A stretch of 64,000 bases of DNA from JAEKNW01 sp963678375 (GTDB lineage Bacteria > Cloacimonadota > Cloacimonadia > Cloacimonadales > JAFGVF01). The translations under genes were made by a program, and so were the position numbers. Numbering within the stretch: position 1 is the first letter of the stretch; each line of letters starts with the position of its first letter. Under the pieces are notes generated by a model. It saw nothing but the letters and a program-made list of their open reading frames with translations, did not search any database and had not been told where the DNA came from. The DNA lies in NCBI GenBank assembly GCA_963678375.2, contig CAXXQH010000001.1, positions 310,001 to 374,000 of the forward strand, written 5' to 3'. Below, piece after piece: positions 13,639 to 21,499 of this stretch.

Positions 13639-13667
13639 AATATCACTCAGAGCTTCATATTTGTCAA
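13639..13667 (-). promoter_or_regulatory. Candidate promoter for the DUF4175-to-purH unit
   Basis: On the minus strand TTGACA (13662-13667) is followed after 17 nt by GATATT (13639-13644). It lies in the 73-nt gap between the NicO gene and the DUF4175-like start. The -35 is perfect and the -10 poor. Confidence 0.35.
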
Positions 13668-13688
13668 GAACATAAGAATATTTCTAAG

Positions 13689-14570
13689 TTACCCTATATT
13701 CATAACTAGAAAAGCTGAGCCCAAAGTAATCAACAATAATGCTCCAATAATACTCATAAATCTAGATATTTTCGCAATATTATCTTGTTTTTTTACAGAT
13801 AGGGTGGCTAATGATTTAACCAATAAAGTTAAACTATTTAAGGTTATCAATGTTAAGGCCATACCTAAAGCCATAGCTAAAACCATTAAAACACCAGTTG
13901 AGTAAACCCCCATTTTCATAGCATAGACTGCTATAATAATTGAGCCAGGACAAGGAACGAAACCAATCATTATTGCTGTTAAAAAGAGATTCTTACCTTC
14001 ATGTGAATGAGCTTTATGATTTTTGTTAAGAATAGATTTTATCAGGATATAGAATCCTAAGATGATAATGATTCCGAATGAGATATTTTGAGCAATTATG
14101 GAAAATCTAGTTGAGTCCCTGAAAAGACTCATGCTTAATAATTTTAAAATAGCTACCAAAGTTAGACCTGACAAAGAGTGAAGAAAAGCAAAAAGAAAAG
14201 ATGAACCAATAATACTTCTATATTTAACTTTCGAACCAATTACCTGGCTAACAAGAAATACTTTTCCATGGCCTGGTCCTAGTGAGTGAATAATACCATA
14301 TAAGAAAGCAATTCCAAGTGCTATAAATAAAGCTTTTCCAGATTTGTTAGTTTTATATTCTCTTAATTTTAATGATATATTTCTACGAATTTCTCTTTGC
14401 TGATCTGTGTTTCTTTCAAGAAAACTTTTCTTATTCTTAACTTGTTGATTCTCGACTTTTTCTTGTTTAGTACTTTTGGCTGGTCCTCTTAATCGAGACT
14501 GTTTAAATTGACCAGGTAAAGTTATTGTTACTAAAACAAATAGTAATATCAGTAAATATCTCAGTTTCAT
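13689..14570 (-). CDS. NicO/RcnA-like nickel-cobalt transporter
   Basis: 293 residues: a signal-like first helix, a charged linker (about 25-75), then six or so membrane helices. The family-typical HSLGPGHGK motif is present, followed by HSLSG and a GFVPCPGS motif in a later helix. The His/Gly/Cys-Pro set is typical of NicO-family (RcnA/NreB-type) Ni/Co permeases or exporters. The gene overlaps the DUF1007 gene as TAATG. DUF1007-NicO pairs recur in many bacteria, which supports the call. The metal and direction of transport are not deducible. Confidence 0.82.
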   Translation of the reverse strand: MKLRYLLILLFVLVTITLPGQFKQSRLRGPAKSTKQEKVENQQVKNKKSFLERNTDQQREIRRNISLKLREYKTNKSGKALFIALGIAFLYGIIHSLGPGHGKVFLVSQVIGSKVKYRSIIGSSFLFAFLHSLSGLTLVAILKLLSMSLFRDSTRFSIIAQNISFGIIIILGFYILIKSILNKNHKAHSHEGKNLFLTAIMIGFVPCPGSIIIAVYAMKMGVYSTGVLMVLAMALGMALTLITLNSLTLLVKSLATLSVKKQDNIAKISRFMSIIGALLLITLGSAFLVMNIG

Positions 14571-15169
14571 TAATCAACCTTTTTGAGAGTTACTTTCACT
14601 TCTAGTGGATTCAACTGACCAAAATAATATGATTTCTCTTCATTCTCATAAACTTCAATACTTTCTTCAATATTATCATCCTTGATCACTTTTAGTCCCG
14701 AACTTGCATTAACATAGAACTTTGTATAGAATTCACTATCATATATGTTTAATTTTATCACTTGTTCTTCCTCAGATAGTTTCACTGGCAACCTGATATC
14801 GAACTTATAATAAACATAGATATCTTGACTTGCTACTTCAAAGTTTTCAACCTCTTCAACTATTATTTTCTGTTCATTAACAACCAAATCTGTGTAATAA
14901 TTAACTTCCTTTAAGCCCGGTAAAACAGTCTTTTTTAGGCCAGCTAATTCTTCATCATTAATGATTTCATCTCCATCAGTATCAAAATCTTCTAGAATTA
15001 TCATACTGGTTAAATCATCAAACATCCACCGTTGAGTTAATACTAAAGTATCACAACATGTAGCATCAATATCTAAGTCAACCCCAGCAAATAGATGAGG
15101 ATGTGCAAAAGAAATGCTTATAGCCAAGTAAAGTATTGTTATAATTATTGTTTTTCTAACATTTTTCAT
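14570..15169 (-). CDS. DUF1007-family periplasmic protein with EF-hand-like loop
   Basis: 199 residues with a signal peptide ending near SFAHPH. The mature N-terminus starts with the His-Pro-His motif typical of DUF1007 proteins, a likely metal ligand if it becomes N-terminal. A Cys-Cys pair sits around residue 38, and a DTDGDEIINDEE loop resembles an EF-hand. It is the partner of the overlapping NicO permease and probably supplies or senses the exported metal in the periplasm (inference). AGAGG precedes the ATG. The candidate promoter TTGACC-16-TATTTT lies directly upstream. Confidence 0.8.
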   Translation of the reverse strand: MKNVRKTIIITILYLAISISFAHPHLFAGVDLDIDATCCDTLVLTQRWMFDDLTSMIILEDFDTDGDEIINDEELAGLKKTVLPGLKEVNYYTDLVVNEQKIIVEEVENFEVASQDIYVYYKFDIRLPVKLSEEEQVIKLNIYDSEFYTKFYVNASSGLKVIKDDNIEESIEVYENEEKSYYFGQLNPLEVKVTLKKVD

Positions 15170-15186
15170 AGTGACCTCTTTTGGGT

Positions 15187-15214
15187 AAAATATTTAATAA
15201 GGAAATTAGGTCAA
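15187..15214 (-). promoter_or_regulatory. Candidate promoter for the DUF1007-NicO pair
   Basis: Minus strand TTGACC (15209-15214), a 16-nt spacer and TATTTT (15187-15192), about 20 nt before the DUF1007 start. Four to five of six bases match at each element. Confidence 0.4.
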
Positions 15215-15263
15215 GTATTTGTTTTAGAAAAATTTTCTTGGGAATAAATATCTTGATAGGGTC

Positions 15264-15323
15264 TTGATTGTTGCTATCTCTATAATTTCCCAATCTTTTA
15301 AAGGGTAATTGACAATAAAGGAA
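15264..15323 (+). repeat. Dispersed 60-bp intergenic repeat, copy 1
   Basis: Starts TTGATTGTTG and ends ACAATAAAGGAA. Its reverse complement aligns base for base with copy 3 (51170-51230) over TTCCTTTATTGTYARTTACYCTT and again around ATAGAG. Exactly 60 nt from end to end, as in copy 2 (37838-37897). It lies between the 5' end of DUF1007 and the 3' end of trmFO and encodes nothing visible. Confidence 0.6.
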
Positions 15324-15370
15324 ATAAGTAACTTGTAATCATTGCCTAAAAGCGAACATACTTAGGAACT

Positions 15371-15468
15371 GATGGCAGGATGCTATCAGAATAATGTGCA
15401 AGCAGAAATGCTTATGGACTGAGAGCATCTCTGCTCTCAGATTATTGTGGAAGCATCCTTGCTTCCAC
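15371..15468. repeat. Tandem double-hairpin element (two units of about 48 nt)
   Basis: Four short inverted repeats stand in a row at 15371-15387, 15400-15413, 15419-15440 and 15447-15468. Each has a GCA-NNN(N)-TGC core, for example GTGGAAGCA/TGCTTCCAC with a 4-nt loop and CTGAGAGCA/TGCTCTCAG with a 4-nt loop. Hairpins 1-2 and 3-4 are joined by a similar linker (TCAGAATAATGTG versus TCAGATTATTGTG), so the block is two diverged copies of a hairpin-linker-hairpin unit. No T-run follows, so these are not simple terminators. The 15170-15507 gap contains this, repeat copy 1 and a promoter, and no gene. Confidence 0.6.
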
Positions 15469-15507
15469 TCCATATCATCCCCCTTTGTGAGAGGGAAACA
15501 AGGGTTG

Positions 15508-16803
15508 TTACCCTAACAAAAATTCTTCCATAGCCTCAATAGATCTTTGGGCGTACATTTCCTTTTTCTTTTTCTTATCTCTGATATCAATAGCTGGAAG
15601 TAAACCAAAGTTAGCATTCATAGGTTGAAAATTCTTTTGCTCAGTTTGCAAATGATTCCAAAGTTGTCCTGCTATAGTATATTTAGGTAATTCTTGTAGT
15701 TGATTATTTATTATCTGAAACACTAGAAGACCAATAAATATAGATTCTACATACCCCTCAACTCCAGCAAGTTGGCCAGCAATAAATACATTAGCTTTCT
15801 CTTTGAGAGATAGATTAGAATTTAGGACTTGGGGTGCATTCAGATAAGTATTACGATGAATAGAACCATACCTTAAGAAATTAGCATTTTCAAGACCTGG
15901 AATAAGTCTAAATACTTGTTTCTGTTCACCATACTTAAGCATAGTTTGGCATCCCACAAGATTATAAGCATTCTTACCAGAATTCTCTATCCTTAGCTGA
16001 AGGGCGGCATAAGGCCGTCTATCAGTTGTAGGGTTTTCAAGTCCAACTGGACGCAAAACCCCAAATCTGAGTGTTTCTTTACCTCGGCGTGCTAACTCTT
16101 CTATAGGAGTACAGTTTTCATAGAACTTGAATTTAATATCATTAAAGTACTTATTTTCAAATTCTTTAGCTTGGTGTTTTTCTGCTTGGTTCAGAGCTTC
16201 AACAAAAGTATAATATTCTTCTTTTGAGAAAGGACAATTTATATAGTCAGCCTCCCCCTTATCATATCGACTCTTGTAATAAGCTCGATCAAAATTGATA
16301 GAATCTTTTTCCACAATCGGAGCAATTGCATCAAAGAAGTAAAGACTTGATTCAGGCAAGAAAGGGGTTAAAGCATCAATTATATTGTCTGATGAGAGGG
16401 GTCCTGTTGCAATAATTGTAAGAGAATCATCTATTTGAGAAAATTCTTGATTAATAACTCTTATATTTTGATGATTAGTAATTTTAGAAGTAACTAATTT
16501 ACTGAAATTATCCCTATCGACAGCTAGAGCATTTCCAGCTGGGACAGCACATTCTTCTGCCATTGGAAGTAACTTGACTCCTAGGAACTTCATTTCCTTC
16601 TTTAGTAAGCCTGAACCAGTTGTAGGAAGCTGAGATTTCAAGGAATTACTACATACCAATTCAGCGAAGCTTTCAAGTTTATGGGCTTCTGACAATTTAT
16701 TAGGCTTCATTTCATACAGACTAACTTGCCAACCTGCATCTGCAAAATTTAGAGCTGCTTCACAACCAGCGAGTCCAGCTCCTACAATATTTATTTTATT
16801 CAT
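15508..16803 (-). CDS. trmFO: Folate/FAD-dependent tRNA (uracil-54) methyltransferase TrmFO
   Basis: Makes m5U54 in the T-loop of tRNA using methylenetetrahydrofolate and FADH2, instead of the SAM-dependent TrmA. 431 residues, the usual length. It opens with the FAD-binding GAGLAGCEAA motif and YEMKP, followed by LVCSNSLKS (the conserved Cys region), LRFGVLRPVGLENP and the C-terminal FIAGQLAGVEGYVES. It stands alone on the minus strand, back to back with an NlpC/P60 gene across a 126-nt divergent region. Confidence 0.96.
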   Translation of the reverse strand: MNKINIVGAGLAGCEAALNFADAGWQVSLYEMKPNKLSEAHKLESFAELVCSNSLKSQLPTTGSGLLKKEMKFLGVKLLPMAEECAVPAGNALAVDRDNFSKLVTSKITNHQNIRVINQEFSQIDDSLTIIATGPLSSDNIIDALTPFLPESSLYFFDAIAPIVEKDSINFDRAYYKSRYDKGEADYINCPFSKEEYYTFVEALNQAEKHQAKEFENKYFNDIKFKFYENCTPIEELARRGKETLRFGVLRPVGLENPTTDRRPYAALQLRIENSGKNAYNLVGCQTMLKYGEQKQVFRLIPGLENANFLRYGSIHRNTYLNAPQVLNSNLSLKEKANVFIAGQLAGVEGYVESIFIGLLVFQIINNQLQELPKYTIAGQLWNHLQTEQKNFQPMNANFGLLPAIDIRDKKKKKEMYAQRSIEAMEEFLLG

Positions 16804-16878
16804 TTTATTTTACCTTAATCTTTTAATCCAACTTTCGAGAAGTAGCTGAGCAAGGCAAGAGTTTTTTAGATGGAAATT

Positions 16879-16906
16879 TTGATTGACAGTTTAATCCTCC
16901 TATAAG
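16879..16906 (+). promoter_or_regulatory. Candidate promoter for the NlpC/P60 gene
   Basis: Plus strand TTGATT (16879-16884), 16 nt, then TATAAG (16901-16906), 23 nt before the start codon. A TTGACA at 16883 overlaps but has no well-spaced -10. Confidence 0.4.
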
Positions 16907-16929
16907 TAAGTAAAGTTTGAGAGGTTTAA

Positions 16930-18273
16930 ATGAAAAATATCACTAAAATTGGATTCGTATTATTTTTATTCTCAATAGTACTTGGATGTTCTCATCAAGT
17001 TACTATTCCAAAAGATTTGATCAATTATTCTCAAAATCCCATGGATTATGTTGAAACACTGAAAGCAGACTCATTAATAGTAAGCAAAAGAATTCAAACA
17101 CAAATAGACTCTCTATCTATGATTCGTTATTATTATTGCTGGAGTGATTCACTTGCTGAAGATACTTTAACAACAAGTAGTCTATTAGATTATTATCGAC
17201 AAAAAGTTCAATCTCTGAGAGACTATCCAGGTATTGGAGAAAATAAATTATATAGGGATTCAACATTTTATTATTCTATGTTAGCTAAGACCCAATTATC
17301 TTTTGGTTTTAACAAATTTAGAAAAGGAATAATGCTAGAAAAAGCTCATATACGCGTTTTACCAACCAATAAACCATACTTCCTTGATTTCTCTAAAGCT
17401 GGGGAAGGATATCCCTTTGACTATTGGCAAAACTCAACGATCCCAATGGCGACACCCATATTTATCTATCATGAAATAGATAATTGGGTTCTCATTAGTT
17501 GTCATCTCTGTTCTGGCTGGGTGGAAAAAGATAAAATCGCCTACATCAATAAGGATGTAATTTCAGAATTAAAAAAATACAATAGAATTGCTATCATCAA
17601 AGATAGAACTCCTATATATTCAAAAACTAATGAATACTTAGGATCTGCTGATATTGGTAGCTTCTTTACCTATCTTTTCTCGGATGATATTAATCATAAA
17701 GCTACTTTTGTAAAACGAAATGACTGGGGTTTCGCAGAAAGCATTGTAATTAATATTCCTAAAGACAATGCTAGAAAAATGCCTATTCCTCTTACCCAAC
17801 GAAATGTCGCTAAAGTAGCTTCCGAAATGATTAACCAAAACTATGGCTGGGGAGGCATGTATTTTAATAGAGATTGTTCACAGATGACCCTTGATATTTT
17901 CACTCCTTTTGGTTTAATTTTGCCTAGAAATGGGAACCATCAAGCTAGTAAGGGAGGAATTTTTCTTTCGGTTGATGGTATTAAAGCTCATGAATATAAC
18001 GACTTTATTATTAATAATGGCAAGCCCTTTGCTAGTCTTATAAGAATCCCAGGACATATAATGTTATACATAGGCAGTAAGGATGGTAAAGCTCTCGTAA
18101 TGCACAATATATGGGGATTAAGAACTGAAGACTTTTGGGGCAATGAAGGAAGATATGTTATAGGTAAAACCGTAATATCCAGTTTGGAACTTGGTAAAGA
18201 TATTAAAGGAATTGCTAAGAAAAGAATTATGCTATACAGATTAAAAGGTATTGTGCAAGTCTTTGCAAAATAA
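16930..18273 (+). CDS. SH3/NlpC-P60 family lipoprotein, peptidoglycan endopeptidase
   Basis: 447 residues. A lipoprotein signal (hydrophobic to LGC, Cys20) points to membrane anchoring. A helical N-terminal part is followed by SH3-like beta regions (about 135-290) and a C-terminal NlpC/P60 cysteine peptidase domain. The catalytic Cys lies in FNRDCSQM, the His in the PGHIMLYIG segment, with WGG upstream. The layout resembles YkfC-type enzymes that cut D-Glu-DAP bonds in muropeptides, consistent with a meso-DAP wall (see MurE). GAGAGG precedes the ATG. The Ntn hydrolase gene follows 46 nt later in the same direction. Confidence 0.87.
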   Translation: MKNITKIGFVLFLFSIVLGCSHQVTIPKDLINYSQNPMDYVETLKADSLIVSKRIQTQIDSLSMIRYYYCWSDSLAEDTLTTSSLLDYYRQKVQSLRDYPGIGENKLYRDSTFYYSMLAKTQLSFGFNKFRKGIMLEKAHIRVLPTNKPYFLDFSKAGEGYPFDYWQNSTIPMATPIFIYHEIDNWVLISCHLCSGWVEKDKIAYINKDVISELKKYNRIAIIKDRTPIYSKTNEYLGSADIGSFFTYLFSDDINHKATFVKRNDWGFAESIVINIPKDNARKMPIPLTQRNVAKVASEMINQNYGWGGMYFNRDCSQMTLDIFTPFGLILPRNGNHQASKGGIFLSVDGIKAHEYNDFIINNGKPFASLIRIPGHIMLYIGSKDGKALVMHNIWGLRTEDFWGNEGRYVIGKTVISSLELGKDIKGIAKKRIMLYRLKGIVQVFAK

Positions 18274-18319
18274 AAAAATAAATCTTGATTAGGTTCAAAT
18301 ATTGCTTATTATTACTAAT

Positions 18320-19765
18320 ATGAAAAAAATACTTGTATTGCTAATATTTATGCTGTTTAAAATAAATGCTATCTTTCCCTGCACAATCGGGATAGCTTCC
18401 AACTCTATAACTACGTCTAATAGACCTATATTATGGAAATCTAGAGATATTAATCCAACAACCATAAATACATTAAGACATGCAGATAACTTGAATTATG
18501 AATTTATTGGTGTTACATCTCCTGGAGAAAACAGAATGTGGATGGGAGTAAATGAAGAAGGACTTGCTATAGCTAATTCACTTTCAAACGATTTAACAGT
18601 TACTGAAGGAGAATTCAATAATGGTAATCTTATTTATAACTCACTAGGCACCTGTTCTGATTTAGAAGATTTTGAAGATTATCTAGATTTTCTAACAAAC
18701 AGTAGTATCGATTTAGAATTACGTGGTAACTTTGTTGCTTTTGATGCTAGTGGACAAAGCAAGCTTTATGAAATTAATAATAGTAACTACTGGATATTTG
18801 AAGCCTCACCTGAAGCTAGTCCTTACCAAATAAGAACTAATCACTCTGTTAACGGAGGAGGTATGGACGGTATTGAACGATTTTTACGTTCTAATAACAT
18901 TATTACAGAATTAATTGAAAATAATCAATTAAGTGTTAATAATCTTTTATTTGACCACATTAGAGATGTTTCTGATGCTCAATCACAAGCTTATGAGTTA
19001 CCAAGCAATTTTGGTGACCCAACTCCTCTCATAGATACTAGCTACAGTATTGATAGGAGAAACACTATTTCTGCTGTTGTTATTGAAGGTGTGGCTCCTG
19101 GACAAGACCCTAAACTCACAACTATGTGGCTTATAATGGGAAATCCTTTTGTTAGTTATGCAATCCCTCTTGTCCCATTTCTATCACCAAATTTATCAGT
19201 CTTCAATAGTTTATCAGAAAATTCCCCTGAGCTTGTTAATAAACTTTGGTCTAGTGATAACGATTTTTTGCTTGATACCTCAAAGTTTCTGCATCCAAAT
19301 TTTTCCTTACTAGAAGAATTATACAGCCGTGAATTAACCAGCTACATAGCCTTTGAAGAGTTGAAGGAGGATTGGCAAGAAGATGATATAGATGAGTTAA
19401 TTATTATTGACTATATTAATGATCAAGCTAATCAAGCATTAGCTTTTTCCGGTGACTTGCTTTACAACTTTACTTCTAATTATAATACCGAACTTGCCAA
19501 AGCTTCAAATCTGAAGATCTTCCCTAATCCCTTTGTAGATAAGCTTGCAATAGATTTTAAGAATAGTAAACAAACAGAGGGTAAGCTTAGAATCTATAAT
19601 ATAAGAGGTCAGTTAATCAGAGAATTTTCAACAAACAGTAAGTCTACTTCTTTAGAATGGGATGGAAAAAATAGTGATAATTTAGAATTGCCATCAGGGA
19701 TTTATTTGATAAGATATGAAAATGGTAATCAAGTAGAAAGCAGGAAAGCTGTCTTGTTAAAATAG
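18320..19765 (+). CDS. Secreted Ntn-hydrolase-like protein with type IX-style sorting tail
   Basis: About 481 residues. The signal peptide ends just before FPCTIGIAS; cleavage or autoprocessing there would expose Cys as the N-terminal nucleophile. The following SNRPILWKSRD resembles the C-T-x-G and RxxD pattern of C45/C59-like acyl hydrolases (penicillin acylase-like). It continues with WMGVNEEGLAIAN and YQIRTNHSV, also typical of that fold. Residues from about 400 form a sorting domain (IFPNPF, IYNIRGQLIREF, SGIYLIRYENG). The ATG at 18320 is preferred over an in-frame TTG at 18302. The substrate is unknown; a peptide- or acyl-amide is plausible. Confidence 0.75.
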   Translation: MKKILVLLIFMLFKINAIFPCTIGIASNSITTSNRPILWKSRDINPTTINTLRHADNLNYEFIGVTSPGENRMWMGVNEEGLAIANSLSNDLTVTEGEFNNGNLIYNSLGTCSDLEDFEDYLDFLTNSSIDLELRGNFVAFDASGQSKLYEINNSNYWIFEASPEASPYQIRTNHSVNGGGMDGIERFLRSNNIITELIENNQLSVNNLLFDHIRDVSDAQSQAYELPSNFGDPTPLIDTSYSIDRRNTISAVVIEGVAPGQDPKLTTMWLIMGNPFVSYAIPLVPFLSPNLSVFNSLSENSPELVNKLWSSDNDFLLDTSKFLHPNFSLLEELYSRELTSYIAFEELKEDWQEDDIDELIIIDYINDQANQALAFSGDLLYNFTSNYNTELAKASNLKIFPNPFVDKLAIDFKNSKQTEGKLRIYNIRGQLIREFSTNSKSTSLEWDGKNSDNLELPSGIYLIRYENGNQVESRKAVLLK

Positions 19766-19787
19766 ACAATTAAGTACTAGATTTTTC

Positions 19788-20390
19788 TTAAAATTTTATA
19801 CTTTTATACATAGAATCCATTTCTACCTTGAGAACTTCCTTTATCTTAGCGAAGTCTGCTTTGCTATTAACTGAATAGCTATTCCCATACTTCATTCTAA
19901 TAGTTGAGAATGGTTTGGGAAAGCGAAATTTATCCCAAGACTTAAACACCCATTCTTTATTAACGTCAATTGCAACTGGCATAATCTCTCTTTTTGATAG
20001 ATAAGCAGTTGTGAGTAATCCATCTTTAATAGTATAGATTGGACCTCGTGGTCCATCAGGTGTAATAGCAATGCTAGAAGATTTTAAATGATTTATCAAG
20101 CCTCTTAAAGCTTGAGTTCCACCTCTAGTAGAAGAACCACGTACTGGAACATAACCTAGTTTTGAAATTGGTCCTGCAATAAGTTGACCATCTTTAGACT
20201 GAGATACAAGCACTCCAATGTTTTTATTTTTATTTAGAAGAGTTAGGGGAATCTGATCTCTATGCCATATCATAAAGACAGTAGGTTGGCTAGGATAATT
20301 ACCAAAGACCTCTTTTTTTATTGTTAAATCAATTACTTTAAGTAGAAGTGAGCCTAGGTATTCCTCACATTTTAGTAAAATTTTATTCAT
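19788..20390 (-). CDS. DUF374-family lysophospholipid acyltransferase-like protein
   Basis: 200 residues. Motifs are MIWHRDQIP (a variant of the HX4D acyltransferase box), VPVRGSSTRGG and TPDGPRGP, together diagnostic of DUF374 proteins. These are related to LPLAT acyltransferases and often sit near lipid A genes. It overlaps lpxB by 8 nt and is the last gene of the long dcw-lpxB run. It is a likely outer-membrane lipid or lipid A acyl transferase acting at the inner membrane, but the substrate is not known. No clear hairpin terminator is visible in the short gap to the convergent gene. Confidence 0.85.
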   Translation of the reverse strand: MNKILLKCEEYLGSLLLKVIDLTIKKEVFGNYPSQPTVFMIWHRDQIPLTLLNKNKNIGVLVSQSKDGQLIAGPISKLGYVPVRGSSTRGGTQALRGLINHLKSSSIAITPDGPRGPIYTIKDGLLTTAYLSKREIMPVAIDVNKEWVFKSWDKFRFPKPFSTIRMKYGNSYSVNSKADFAKIKEVLKVEMDSMYKSIKF

Positions 20391-21498
20391 TATTGATTAA
20401 CTCTCTAATTTTATCTGCACAGTTTTTTGAAGCAGATCTATCACCCAAAATTTCTTTCATTTGCTTCAATATCTTTGAGAATTCTGCTTTACGTTGATCA
20501 TTAGCCAGTATATTATTAATTTCATTGATTATATTCTCTGCTGTCACATCTTCTTGAATCAACTCTTTAACTATCATATCATTAGCAATAAGATTAGGTA
20601 GACCAATATATTTCACTCTTGATATCTTTCTGGCTATTGCGACAGTTAAAGGATTTGCTTTATATACTATAATAAAAGGTGTAGCAAAAAGAGTAGTCTC
20701 TAATGTTGTGGTTCCTGATTTTGCAACGACAAAATCACTATGTTTCATTATGTCATAATTAAAATCTTTAATAAAGGTAACATTATTAGTTAAATTCTTT
20801 TGATTAATGATTTCTCTAAAAGATTCATCAGCAAGGGATATTATGTATTCTCTTTGGATATCTTTTTTGGCTACTTGTAAGAAGATATCTAGATGTCTAT
20901 CAACTTCCGATTTTCTGCTTCCTGGGAAAAGACCTACCCATTCTTTTTTGATATTTAAATTATACAGTTCAGCAAAATTTACTTTTGACATCTGAGCTGA
21001 AATCTCTTCTGCAACTGGATGCCCTACATATAAGTTAGGAATATTGTATTCATCTAGAAGTTCGGATTCAAATGGATTTATGCAGCAAACAAAATCAGTA
21101 TATTCTTTAATTTTATAGACTCTTTTATGCTTCCAAGCCCAAAACTGAGGACAAATATAATACAATACTTTTATTCCAAACTCTTTAGCAATCTTAGCTA
21201 TCCTAAGATTTAAACCAGGATAATCTACTAGCACTACAAGGTCAGGTCTATTAGTTATGAAGATATGGCGAATATCTTTCTCAATTTTTACAAAAAATCT
21301 AAGATGCTTAACCACTTCTGCAAACCCCATTACATTGAATCTGCTGAACTCAAATTGTGTGTTTAGCCCTTCTTTTTGCATTAAAGGACCTCCAACGCCA
21401 TAATGGTAATAACTAGCTGATGAGTTCAAAGATTTTATCACGAAGGAAGCATGTAAATCTCCAGACTTCTCACCAGCTAACCAAAATATCTTTTTCAT
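20383..21498 (-). CDS. lpxB: Lipid-A-disaccharide synthase LpxB
   Basis: Joins UDP-2,3-diacylglucosamine and lipid X to make the lipid A disaccharide (GT family 19). 371 residues, typical size. Family motifs are the N-terminal LAGEKSGDLHAS, VLVDYPGLNLRIAK, YICPQFWAWKHKR, GLFPGSRKSEV, AKSGTTTLE and GLPNLIANDMIVKELIQ. Its presence shows a lipid A-bearing outer membrane. It starts right after ftsZ (1-nt gap), coupling lipid A synthesis with division genes. Confidence 0.96.
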   Translation of the reverse strand: MKKIFWLAGEKSGDLHASFVIKSLNSSASYYHYGVGGPLMQKEGLNTQFEFSRFNVMGFAEVVKHLRFFVKIEKDIRHIFITNRPDLVVLVDYPGLNLRIAKIAKEFGIKVLYYICPQFWAWKHKRVYKIKEYTDFVCCINPFESELLDEYNIPNLYVGHPVAEEISAQMSKVNFAELYNLNIKKEWVGLFPGSRKSEVDRHLDIFLQVAKKDIQREYIISLADESFREIINQKNLTNNVTFIKDFNYDIMKHSDFVVAKSGTTTLETTLFATPFIIVYKANPLTVAIARKISRVKYIGLPNLIANDMIVKELIQEDVTAENIINEINNILANDQRKAEFSKILKQMKEILGDRSASKNCADKIRELINNE

Positions 21499-21499
21499 T

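Noticed and set aside
15371..15468. CRISPR array or terminator
   Set aside because: The units are palindromic, only two, and have no unique spacers or T-runs.
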